Assembly: GCA_016223135.1 (NCBI GenBank) | Contig: JACRPQ010000004.1 | Location: 124,001 to 188,000 of the forward strand | Direction: 5' to 3' | DNA: 64,000 bases | Source of the DNA: Chloroflexota bacterium | GTDB taxonomy: Bacteria; Chloroflexota; Anaerolineae; Anaerolineales; Villigracilaceae | In this document: in pieces, positions 25,488 to 33,671 of the stretch | Position numbering within the stretch: the stretch's first letter is position 1 | Layout: the number at the start of each line of letters is the position of its first letter | The notes under the pieces: model-generated | What the model was told of the DNA's origin: nothing | The model's database searches: none | What the model saw: only the letters and a program-made list of their open reading frames with translations | Translations under genes and position numbers: made by a program

Positions 25488-26470
25488 ACGCCAATAACAA
25501 CGAAGTCCTTCTTCGCGTTGAAGATTTGAAAATGCATTTCCCCATCTATCGCGGCGTGTTTCAGCGTCAGGTGGGCGCGGTGCGCGCGGTGGATGGAATT
25601 ACTTTCGATGTCTATCGCGGCGAGACGCTCGGCTTGGTGGGCGAATCTGGCTGTGGTAAATCCACCGCCGGGCGCACCATCCTCCAATTGTATAAACCCA
25701 CCTCCGGAAACGTGCATTTCGAAGGCGTGGACCTCGTGCGGCTGAAAGGCGAGGAAATGCGCCGCATGCGCCGTAAAATGCAGATGATTTTCCAGGACCC
25801 CTATGCCAGCCTCAACCCGCGCATGACCGTCGGTCAACTGGTTGGCGAGCCGTTGATGGTGCATAACGTCGCCTCCGGTGCGGAGATTGCCGAGCGTGTC
25901 GCGCATCTGCTGGAAGTGGTCAACCTCAACCCCGCCTTTGCCACCCGTTACCCCCACGAATTTTCCGGCGGACAGCGCCAACGCATCGGCGTGGCGCGCG
26001 CACTGGCTCTAAATCCCTCTTTCATCATCTGCGACGAACCCATCTCGGCGTTGGATGTCTCCATCCAGGCGCAGGTGGTCAACCTGCTCGAAGACCTGCA
26101 GGAACAATTCAACCTGACCTACCTGTTCATCGCCCACGACCTCTCGATGGTGCGTCACATCAGCAAGCGTGTGGCAGTGATGTACTTGGGCGTTTTTGTC
26201 GAACTGGCAGACCGCGACGAACTGTACGCCAACCCACTGCACCCCTACACCCAAGCATTGCTCTCGGCGGTTCCCATTCCGGACCCGATAGCAGACGCCA
26301 AACGCAAACGCACCATCCTCGAAGGCGACGTGCCATCTCCCGCCAATCCTCCCTCAGGATGCCGTTTCCGCACGCGCTGCCCGATTGCCCAGCCGCAATG
26401 CGCCGAATCGCGTCCTGAATTCCGCGAAGTGCAGCCAGGCCACTTTGTTGCCTGTCACTTGGTCAACTAA
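25484..26470 (+). CDS. Oligopeptide-type ABC transporter ATPase (OppF/DppF type)
   Basis: A 328-residue ATPase with Walker [16 protein letters not shown]-loop [13 protein letters not shown], signature [15 protein letters not shown], Walker [12 protein letters not shown] and H-loop IAHDLSMV. The N-terminal [13 protein letters not shown] is typical of OppF. ATG at 25484 overlaps the previous stop. After its stop, AAAGGAGGTGAT (26476-26487), a perfect complement of the 16S rRNA 3' end, is followed by no convincing gene. Confidence 0.95.
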   Translation: MNANNNEVLLRVEDLKMHFPIYRGVFQRQVGAVRAVDGITFDVYRGETLGLVGESGCGKSTAGRTILQLYKPTSGNVHFEGVDLVRLKGEEMRRMRRKMQMIFQDPYASLNPRMTVGQLVGEPLMVHNVASGAEIAERVAHLLEVVNLNPAFATRYPHEFSGGQRQRIGVARALALNPSFIICDEPISALDVSIQAQVVNLLEDLQEQFNLTYLFIAHDLSMVRHISKRVAVMYLGVFVELADRDELYANPLHPYTQALLSAVPIPDPIADAKRKRTILEGDVPSPANPPSGCRFRTRCPIAQPQCAESRPEFREVQPGHFVACHLVN

Positions 26471-26568
26471 CTTTGAAAGGAGGTGATTGCCTGACCCACG
26501 CAACTATCATTGCGCTGAATGTTTGTAACGTCAAGTCAAATCCCTAAATTACGTGAGGAGAAGAAACA

Positions 26569-28626
26569 ATGCGTAAACTGTTTTACCTCTTGAGCCTGTT
26601 GGTCGTTTCCAGCATGCTCCTTGCAGCGTGCGGCGGCGGCACAACCCCTACTAAGGAACCTGCCGCTCCCGCCGAGCCGGCTTCTCCGGCTGCTCCGTCC
26701 GAACCCGCTGCCCCGGCGGAACCTGCCCCCTCTGCGCTCAAATCCAAGGACCCCACCACGCTGGTGATTGCTTCCTTCGGCGGTCCTGAAACCCTCGATC
26801 CGGCTTTGGCATACGAAACCGCCGGTGGCGAAATCATCCAGAACGTCTATGAGACCCTCGTCTTCTATGACGGCGAAGCCACCGACAAATTCGTTCCCCA
26901 GTTGGCGGAATCTTGGGAAGTCTCTGCTGACGGCACCGTCTACACCTTCAAGATTCGCTCCGGCGTGAAATTCCACGACGGCGCTGATTTGACTGCTTCG
27001 GACGTTGCCTACTCCTTCCAGCGCGGCTTGCTCTTCGGCGGTTACAGTGGTCCCCAGTGGCTGCTCGCTGAACCGTTCTTCGGCATCGGCGTTGACGACA
27101 TCTCCATCGTGGTGGACGGCGAAGGCGCCTGCGCGGATGACCGCGAGTGTCTGAGCGCTCTGCCCGCTGAGCAGCTCGTCGCTGCCTGTGAAAAAGTCAA
27201 GAGCGCCATCGTGGCTGACGACGCCGCCGGCACCGTCACCATGACCCTCGCTCAGCCGTGGGGTCCGTTCATCGCCACCATCGCCCAGGGTTGGGGCTCC
27301 GTCCTCGATCAGGATTGGGCGGTCTCTAATGGCGCGTGGGACGGCTCCTGCGATACCTGGCAGAACTTCTATGCCGAACCCTCCGAGACCGACCCGCTGA
27401 CCACCATCATGAACGGCACGGGTCCCTTCAAACTCGAATCCTGGACCCAGGGCGAAGAACTCGTCCTCGTCCGCAACGACAACTACTGGCGCGAACCCGC
27501 CAAACTCGAACGCATCGTCATCAAATACATTGACGAGTGGGGCACCCGCTTCGCCATGCTCCAGACCGGCGATGCCGACATCGTCGCTGTTCCGTCCGAA
27601 AACCGCTCCCAGGTGGATGCCATGGTCGGCTCGATGCGCGTCTTCGACCTTGCCGCCAACACCTACGGACCGGAAGTGGAAGTCTGCGGTTACGATCCCT
27701 CCAAGCAGGGCGTGGAGAAATTCATCCCCTGTGAAGCGGGTCAAACCAGCAGCAACCCCATCCGCCTCTACATCGGACGTCCGTCCCTCGCCAGCCAGGA
27801 CCTGTTCATGACCTTCCAAATTGCTGAAGGCTCCAACTACGTCGGTTCCGGCAAACTGGATGGCAACGGCATCCCGCTGGACTTCTTCTCGGACCTCCAC
27901 ATCCGCAAGGCGTTTGCCTACTGCTTCGACTGGGAAACCTACATCAGCGATGTGTTCGACGGCGAAGCGGTGCAGCAGCCCGTGCTTGCCCGCCAGGGTA
28001 TGCCTGGCTATCAGGCTGACGCGCCGGTCTACACTCACGACCTCGCCAAATGCGAAGAGGAATTCAAACTGGCTGACCTGGATAAGGACGGCATCCCGGC
28101 GGGTGAGGATCCCGAAGGCGATGTTTGGACCACCGGCTTCCGCCTGCAGGCGCTCTACAACCAAGGCAACACCTCCCGCCAGGTCGTGTCTCAGATCCTC
28201 TCCAGCAACGTCGCTGAAGTGAACGATAAATTTGTAATCGAAACCGTCGGTCTGCCCTGGCCCACCTTCCTGCGCACCATCCGCGCCAAGCAGTCGCCCT
28301 ACTTCGTGAGCGGCTGGCTGGAAGACATCCACGACCCGCACAACTGGTACCAGCCCTACATGGTTGGCACCTATGCGAGCCGCCAGAACATGCCTGCCGA
28401 ACTGAAGGCGCAATTCCAGGATATCCTCAACCGCGGCGTCGCGGCGACGGATCCGGCTGAGCGCCAGAAGATCTACGAAGAGGCGAACAAGCTCTTCTAT
28501 GAGCAGGTTCCCACCATCCTGCTTGCCACCGCCACCAGCCACGGCTTCGACCAGCGCTGGGTGAAGGGGCGCCTCCTGAACCCGATCTTCTCCGGCGATT
28601 ACTTCTACACCATGTATAAAGAGTAA
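26569..28626 (+). CDS. Peptide-type ABC substrate-binding lipoprotein (family 5)
   Basis: A 685-residue lipoprotein with lipobox LAAC (Cys21) and a Pro/Ala/Glu-rich tether. Family 5 features are in normal order: GGPETLDPALAYETAGGEIIQNVYETL, then LAESWEVSADG, KFHDGADLTASDVAYSF, GTGPFKLESW and DLHIRKAFAYCFDWETYI. Extra Cys-containing loops (EGACADDREC and others) suggest disulfides. ATG follows AGGAGAAG. It is clearly paralogous to the protein at 31609-33576 (for example SGWLEDIHDPHNWY). The hairpin after its stop and the permeases downstream show it serves this operon. Confidence 0.95.
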   Translation: MRKLFYLLSLLVVSSMLLAACGGGTTPTKEPAAPAEPASPAAPSEPAAPAEPAPSALKSKDPTTLVIASFGGPETLDPALAYETAGGEIIQNVYETLVFYDGEATDKFVPQLAESWEVSADGTVYTFKIRSGVKFHDGADLTASDVAYSFQRGLLFGGYSGPQWLLAEPFFGIGVDDISIVVDGEGACADDRECLSALPAEQLVAACEKVKSAIVADDAAGTVTMTLAQPWGPFIATIAQGWGSVLDQDWAVSNGAWDGSCDTWQNFYAEPSETDPLTTIMNGTGPFKLESWTQGEELVLVRNDNYWREPAKLERIVIKYIDEWGTRFAMLQTGDADIVAVPSENRSQVDAMVGSMRVFDLAANTYGPEVEVCGYDPSKQGVEKFIPCEAGQTSSNPIRLYIGRPSLASQDLFMTFQIAEGSNYVGSGKLDGNGIPLDFFSDLHIRKAFAYCFDWETYISDVFDGEAVQQPVLARQGMPGYQADAPVYTHDLAKCEEEFKLADLDKDGIPAGEDPEGDVWTTGFRLQALYNQGNTSRQVVSQILSSNVAEVNDKFVIETVGLPWPTFLRTIRAKQSPYFVSGWLEDIHDPHNWYQPYMVGTYASRQNMPAELKAQFQDILNRGVAATDPAERQKIYEEANKLFYEQVPTILLATATSHGFDQRWVKGRLLNPIFSGDYFYTMYKE

Positions 28627-28656
28627 TTCACCGTTCGGGAAGTAAGGAACGAAAAC

Positions 28657-28686
28657 TTCTGGGGACCCGGCGACGGGTCCCCAGAA
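28657..28686 (+). terminator. Stable hairpin between binding-protein and permease genes (second operon)
   Basis: TTCTGGGGACCCG (28657-28669) and CGGGTCCCCAGAA (28674-28686) form a perfect 13-bp stem with a GCGA tetraloop. No T-tract follows. Position and design match the hairpin at 19428-19460, although the sequence differs. Confidence 0.65.
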
Positions 28687-28777
28687 CTCCCTCACAGCCT
28701 TGTCATGCGGCGCGCGCCGGAGGCAGCCTCCAGCCTGCTCCAGATGGCAAGTCTGAACTCCCAACACGAGGTACTGC

Positions 28778-29842
28778 ATGACCAATTACATCATTCGTCG
28801 TTTACTGCTTGTGCCAGTTCTGCTCTTTGGGGTCACACTCCTGATTTTTGGCATGTTGCAGCTCCTGGATCCGGATGAACGCGTTTCGTTATACATCCGA
28901 GGCGACCCCAAATCGGATGCGCAGGTGAACGCCTTCATCAAGAAATATTGTCTCGATTGCCCCTTCTACATCCAGTATAAAAACTGGCTGCTTGGCACAG
29001 TAGATACGGTCACGGGCGAACGCGAGGGCGGCATCCTCTACGGCAATTTTGGCTGGTCCAAAACCGGGTCGCAGCCGGTGGCGCAGTTGATTGCCCGCCG
29101 CTTCCCCAATACCCTCGATCTGACCCTCTGGGCAATCGGTCCCGTCATCTTTGTCGGCATCTGGCTGGGCGTGCAAGCAGCGGTGCATCATAACGGCATC
29201 ATTGACCAAGTCGCGCGTATCTTCAGCATCGTCGGAACATCCTTTCCCACGTTCGTCTTCGGTTTGCTGGTGTTGATGATTTTCTACGCCAACCTGCAAT
29301 GGTTCCCGCCGGGGCGGCTCTCCGACGAATTCACCCGCGTCGTCAACTCCGACCAGTTCACCCACTACACAACCTTGTTGACGATTGACTCCCTGCTCAA
29401 CGGGCGCTTCGACATCTTCCTGGATGCCCTGCGCCACATGTTCCTGCCCATCCTGACCCTTTCCTACATCAGTTGGGCAACCTTCCTGCGCGTGACGCGC
29501 GGCTCCATGCTCGAAACCCTGCGCCAGGAATATGTGGTCACGGCGCGCGCCAAAGGCTTGCCCGAACGGGATGTCATCCACAAGCACGCCAAGCCCAACG
29601 CCATGCTCCCGGTGGTGACGCTGGCGGGCTTCACGGTGGTGGGCTTGATGGGCGGCGTTATCATCACTGAGACCGTTTTCAACTATCCTGGCATCGGTTC
29701 CGCCGCTGCGGAAGCCTCCGTCCAATTGGATGTGGTCACCGTGTTGGGCTTTGCCCTCTTCAACGGGCTCATCCTCATTGTCGCCAACCTCGTCGTGGAC
29801 ATTCTCTACGCTGTGGTGGACCCGCGCGTCCGACTTTCGTAA
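28778..29842 (+). CDS. ABC transporter permease, DppB/OppB type
   Basis: A 354-residue permease beginning with the classic NYIIRRLLLVPVLLFGVTLLIF helix. A sizeable outside loop with a Cys pair (YCLDCPF) follows helix 1. The EAA loop is EYVVTARAKGLPERDVIHKHAKPNAMLP, and the C-terminus has ETVFNYPGIG and AVVDPRVRLS. It forms the channel with the DppC-type protein 13 bases downstream. Confidence 0.95.
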   Translation: MTNYIIRRLLLVPVLLFGVTLLIFGMLQLLDPDERVSLYIRGDPKSDAQVNAFIKKYCLDCPFYIQYKNWLLGTVDTVTGEREGGILYGNFGWSKTGSQPVAQLIARRFPNTLDLTLWAIGPVIFVGIWLGVQAAVHHNGIIDQVARIFSIVGTSFPTFVFGLLVLMIFYANLQWFPPGRLSDEFTRVVNSDQFTHYTTLLTIDSLLNGRFDIFLDALRHMFLPILTLSYISWATFLRVTRGSMLETLRQEYVVTARAKGLPERDVIHKHAKPNAMLPVVTLAGFTVVGLMGGVIITETVFNYPGIGSAAAEASVQLDVVTVLGFALFNGLILIVANLVVDILYAVVDPRVRLS

Positions 29843-29855
29843 CTGGAGACAAACC

Positions 29856-30890
29856 ATGACAACCATTACCCCCTCCGGTAATAATGAACTGCTTGGCGAA
29901 GCCGTCGCCATGCGCAAAATCGGACGCTTTGAACGTTTCCTCGGTCCCGATAACTATCGCGTCGTGCAGGGATTGTTCAAAACCCCCGCCGCCATCATGG
30001 GCACGGTTCTCATCGTGTTCTTCATCATTATCGCGCTCGCCGCGCCTGTCCTCGCGCCGCCGTTCGGCGATCCCTACACCATCCCGCGCGATGGCTTCAA
30101 AGCCGAACCGAAACCCATGGGCTCCGAATGGCGCAGCAAACAGCCCCCTCTGCCTTTCTGGTGGAAAGCAGTCACCGGCAAGGACAAATGGGTGCATATC
30201 TTTGGCACCGCCCAGGGACAGTATGACATTTACTACGGCGTCATTTGGGGAACGCGCACAGCCTTCCGCGCCGGGCTCACCGTTGTCATCTCGACGGTGC
30301 TCATTGGCGTGATCATCGGCGCAGTCGCCGCATACTACGGCGGCATTGTGGATAACATCCTCATGCGCATCGTGGATGTCCTCTACGTGCTGCCGGGTCT
30401 CATGGCGACCCTCATCCTGGCGGCGGTCTTGACTCCCCTTTATGGGCGCACAACTTTGCCGGTGATGATCTCACTGATTGCCTTCGGCTGGCTGGGATAT
30501 GCGCGCATCATTCGCGCCGACATCCTCTCTGTCAAACAGCGCGACTTCATCCTCGCTGCCCGCGTCATCGGCGTGCCAGACAGCCGCATCCTCTTCCGTC
30601 ACATCATTCCCAACGCCATCTTCCCGACCCTGGTGCTTGCCTCGCTCGGCATCGGTGACGTGGTGCTTTCCTTTGCCGCGCTCTCCTTCCTTGGCATTGG
30701 CGTGGAAGTGGGCTACGCCGACTGGGGACAGGTGCTGGCGTTCGCCCGCAACTGGATTACCAGCCTCAACACCTATTGGTATCTGATTGTCTGGCCGGGC
30801 GTCACGCTTGTACTCTTCGTCCTCGGCTGGAACCTGGTAGGTGACGCCCTGCGCGACGTGCTCGACCCGCGTCTGCGCGGCAAAATCTAG
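29856..30890 (+). CDS. ABC transporter permease, DppC/OppC type
   Basis: A 344-residue permease. The conserved N-terminal helix (TPAAIMGTVLIVFFIIIALAAP) is followed by a loop of about 70 residues with several Trp, and then FGTAQGQYDIYYGVIWGTRTAF. The EAA loop is DFILAARVIGVPDSRILFRHIIPN. ATG at 29856 is chosen because CTGGAG lies nine bases upstream. It closes the complete importer set; the cytochrome gene starts only seven bases after its stop. Confidence 0.95.
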   Translation: MTTITPSGNNELLGEAVAMRKIGRFERFLGPDNYRVVQGLFKTPAAIMGTVLIVFFIIIALAAPVLAPPFGDPYTIPRDGFKAEPKPMGSEWRSKQPPLPFWWKAVTGKDKWVHIFGTAQGQYDIYYGVIWGTRTAFRAGLTVVISTVLIGVIIGAVAAYYGGIVDNILMRIVDVLYVLPGLMATLILAAVLTPLYGRTTLPVMISLIAFGWLGYARIIRADILSVKQRDFILAARVIGVPDSRILFRHIIPNAIFPTLVLASLGIGDVVLSFAALSFLGIGVEVGYADWGQVLAFARNWITSLNTYWYLIVWPGVTLVLFVLGWNLVGDALRDVLDPRLRGKI

Positions 30891-30897
30891 TGCGTTT

Positions 30898-31605
30898 GTG
30901 ACAACCCGTTCTCTCCTCCGGTTGCTTGTACTCTCTCTTGGAATAGCCCTGCTGATTGCAGGGCTATTTTTCGATGGCGGCGGGGCTGCTCCCAACCCTC
31001 AAACCATGCCCACCCCCGACCGTCTCGCCGAACCGACTCTTCCTCCTGCCCCCACTCAGGCGGATTATGGCGCGCAAGTCTATTGGCTTTCCTGTCTGCC
31101 CTGTCACGGCGACCGCGGACAGGGATTGACCGACGAATTCCGCGCCGCCTATCCGCCCGAGGAGCAGTATTGCTGGGAACGCGGCTGTCACGGTGAAAAT
31201 CCGTATGAGAGCGGCTTTACCCTGCCCAAGTTCATCCCTGCTGTCATTGCGCCGCAGGCGCTCGCCAAATTCAGCGACGCCGCCCAACTTCAGGCATACA
31301 TCCGCGCGGCGATGCCCTTTTGGAAACCCGGCAGTTTGAGCGAAGAGGAAGCCTGGCGTGTGACCGCCTACCTGCTGCGCCAAAACGGACTCTGGGACGG
31401 GAGCGGGGAACTCAACGCTTCCAACGCCGCCGGAGTCAGAATCCAACGTCAGACGCCGACTCCGCCTCCGACGCCGCAGCAGCCTCAGGTCCAGGAAAGA
31501 AGCGGGGCGCTCTCTTGGGGGCTGTCAGCCGCGGCGCTGGTCGTCCTGGGACTTGGTCTTCTGCTGGTTTTCCTCAAAAAAAGGCAAAACAAGGCTACAA
31601 TTTGA
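30898..31605 (+). CDS. Membrane-anchored c-type cytochrome
   Basis: A 235-residue protein with an N-terminal signal/anchor helix (about residues 5-24), a class I cytochrome c domain and a C-terminal helix followed by KKRQNK. The haem site is CLPCH (Cys66, Cys69, His70), and MPFWKPG supplies a probable distal Met139. A second motif, Cys92-X4-Cys97-His98, is not a standard haem site and may be a disulfide loop or an atypical attachment. It would transfer electrons outside the membrane. GTG at 30898 is the first start that fits the signal peptide. Its place between importer permeases and another binding protein is unexpected. Confidence 0.8.
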   Translation: MTTRSLLRLLVLSLGIALLIAGLFFDGGGAAPNPQTMPTPDRLAEPTLPPAPTQADYGAQVYWLSCLPCHGDRGQGLTDEFRAAYPPEEQYCWERGCHGENPYESGFTLPKFIPAVIAPQALAKFSDAAQLQAYIRAAMPFWKPGSLSEEEAWRVTAYLLRQNGLWDGSGELNASNAAGVRIQRQTPTPPPTPQQPQVQERSGALSWGLSAAALVVLGLGLLLVFLKKRQNKATI

Positions 31606-31608
31606 GGA

Positions 31609-33576
31609 ATGTCGAATCGAGTCGTGCGATTGTGTGCTAAGGCGCTTTGCCTGTTGACGCTGGCAGGCTTCCTCGCCGCATGCAGCGGGAGGATTCCGTC
31701 AGCGACTGCCGTGCCCGACTCGGACCCCGCCGGTACGCAGGAGGCGGCGAGAACCTCGCCCGACCCCGCCACCTTTGTTCAAGTGACCTTTGGCGAGCCG
31801 GAAACGCTCGACCCCGCCCTTGGCTATGATACCGCCAGCAACGAAATGATTTTGAACATTTACGAGCCGCTGATCTTCTACGATGGCATTCATACCGACC
31901 GCTTTGTTCCGCTGTTGGCGGAGTCGTGGAGGGTGTCGGATGATGGACGCGTGTACACCTTCAAAATTCGCTCCGGCGTGACCTTTCATGAAGGGCAGAC
32001 ATTGACGGCGGAGGACGTGGCGTATTCTTTCCAGCGCGGGCTGCTCCTGGGCGGCAGGAACAGTCCGCAGTGGCTGCTGGCGGAGTTGTTCTTCGGCGTT
32101 GGCGTGGAAGACATCACCTGTCTGGTGGATGGCTGCGCCTCGATGGATGACCGCGATGCGCTCGCTGCCCAGGACTCGGCGGCGCTGCTTGCCGCCTGCC
32201 AGCAAGTCAAAGCGGCGATTACCGCGAATGAATCCAACGGCACCGTGACAATGACCCTCGCTCAGCCTTGGGGACCCTTCCTTCCCACCATCGCCCAAAC
32301 CTGGGGCGGCATCTTGGATAAAGATTGGGCAATTGCCAACGGCGCCTGGGACGGTTCGTGCGAGACCTGGCAGAATTACTATGCCGAACCCGCTGAGAGC
32401 AATCCGCTTTCACGCATTGCCAACGGCACAGGTCCCTTCAAACTTGGGGAGTGGAAGGTGGGAGAGGAACTCATCCTCTTCCGCAATGAAAACTATTGGC
32501 GCGAACCTGCCCGCCTGGCGCGTGTGGTGACCAAGTACGTCAGCGAATGGGGCACCCGCTTTGCCATGATGCAGGCGGGTGACGCCGACATCGTTGCCGT
32601 GCCAGCCGAAAACCGCTCCCAAATGGACGCGCTGGTCGGCGAGGTCTGCGAATTCGATGCGGATACCGCCCGCTACAAACCCTGCCAGGTGGTCAACGAT
32701 TCCCTGCCCTACCGCCTCTACCGGGGCAGCCCCACCCTCAGCCGCACCGACATGTTTTTTAACTTCCAAGTGGCGGAAGGCTCCAATTACATCGGCTCGG
32801 GCAAATTGGACGGCAACGGCATTCCGCCGGACTTCTTCTCGGACGTCCATATCCGCCGTGCCTTCGCTTACTGCTTCGACTGGGATGTGTACATCAGCGA
32901 TGTCTTCAACGGCGAGGCAGTGCAGTCGCCCGTCATTCCGCTTGCGGGTATGCCCGGCTACCAGGCAGACGCCCCTGTTTATTCCTATGACCCCGCCAAG
33001 TGCGAAGAGGAATTCAAACTCGCCGACCTCGACAACGACGGCATCCCCGCCGGCAGCGACCCCGAAGGCGACGTGTGGACGACCGGCTTCCGCCTGCAGG
33101 CTTTATACAATCAGGGCAACACCAGCCGCCAGACCATCGCCGACATTCTGGCAATCAATGTCGCCTCCATCAATAACCTGTTTGTGATTGAAACCGTTGG
33201 TTTGCCCTGGCCCACTTTTTTACGCACCACCCGCAACCGCCAGGCGCCCTACTTCGTCAGCGGCTGGGCGGAAGACATCCACGATCCCCACAACTGGTAC
33301 GTTCCCTATACCATCGGCTCCTTCGCCCTGCGCCAGAGCCTTCCCAAAGACCTTCAAACCCAGTTCAGAAACCTCGTCAACCGCGGCGCAGCCGAGACCG
33401 ATCCGGCTGCCCGTCAGAGGATTTACGAACAACTCAACCGCCTCTTCTATGATCAGACGCCCACCATTCTGCTGGCAGTCGCCACGGGACACACCTTCGA
33501 GCAGCGTTGGGTGCACGGCACGCTCCTCAACCCCATCTTTCCCGGCGAATACTTTTACCCCATGTACAAAGATTGA
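31609..33576 (+). CDS. Peptide-type ABC substrate-binding lipoprotein (family 5), paralogue
   Basis: A 655-residue lipoprotein with lipobox LAAC (Cys25). It is a close paralogue of the 26569-28626 protein, sharing long blocks such as SGVTFHEG, AYSFQRGLLLGG and EDIHDPHNWY in the same order. It lacks a stretch of about 20 residues present in the other copy near its centre. The start overlaps the ribosome site with the cytochrome stop (TTGAGGA). No permease lies directly next to it, so it may deliver ligand to the permeases of the preceding operon, possibly together with the third binding protein downstream. Confidence 0.93.
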   Translation: MSNRVVRLCAKALCLLTLAGFLAACSGRIPSATAVPDSDPAGTQEAARTSPDPATFVQVTFGEPETLDPALGYDTASNEMILNIYEPLIFYDGIHTDRFVPLLAESWRVSDDGRVYTFKIRSGVTFHEGQTLTAEDVAYSFQRGLLLGGRNSPQWLLAELFFGVGVEDITCLVDGCASMDDRDALAAQDSAALLAACQQVKAAITANESNGTVTMTLAQPWGPFLPTIAQTWGGILDKDWAIANGAWDGSCETWQNYYAEPAESNPLSRIANGTGPFKLGEWKVGEELILFRNENYWREPARLARVVTKYVSEWGTRFAMMQAGDADIVAVPAENRSQMDALVGEVCEFDADTARYKPCQVVNDSLPYRLYRGSPTLSRTDMFFNFQVAEGSNYIGSGKLDGNGIPPDFFSDVHIRRAFAYCFDWDVYISDVFNGEAVQSPVIPLAGMPGYQADAPVYSYDPAKCEEEFKLADLDNDGIPAGSDPEGDVWTTGFRLQALYNQGNTSRQTIADILAINVASINNLFVIETVGLPWPTFLRTTRNRQAPYFVSGWAEDIHDPHNWYVPYTIGSFALRQSLPKDLQTQFRNLVNRGAAETDPAARQRIYEQLNRLFYDQTPTILLAVATGHTFEQRWVHGTLLNPIFPGEYFYPMYKD

Positions 33577-33671
33577 CGAAGACGTACCGGACGGACAAGG
33601 CGTACTGGGCGTTCTCTAACGCCCCTGCATTTGAACGATTGCAACAGCGCAACTGACAAAGGAAACCACCG

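Noticed and set aside
26476-26530. Perfect Shine-Dalgarno sequence suggesting a small leader gene
   Set aside because: AAAGGAGGTGAT is followed by a TTG only three bases after the core and a 13-codon frame. Spacing is too short and the peptide has no recognisable feature, so no gene is called.
26536-28785. 749-residue open frame on the minus strand
   Set aside because: Antisense shadow of the family 5 binding lipoprotein. It is rich in Val/Gly/His/Arg with no domain. The same applies to 16902-18953, 33711-35780, 10897-12441 and 39179-40651.
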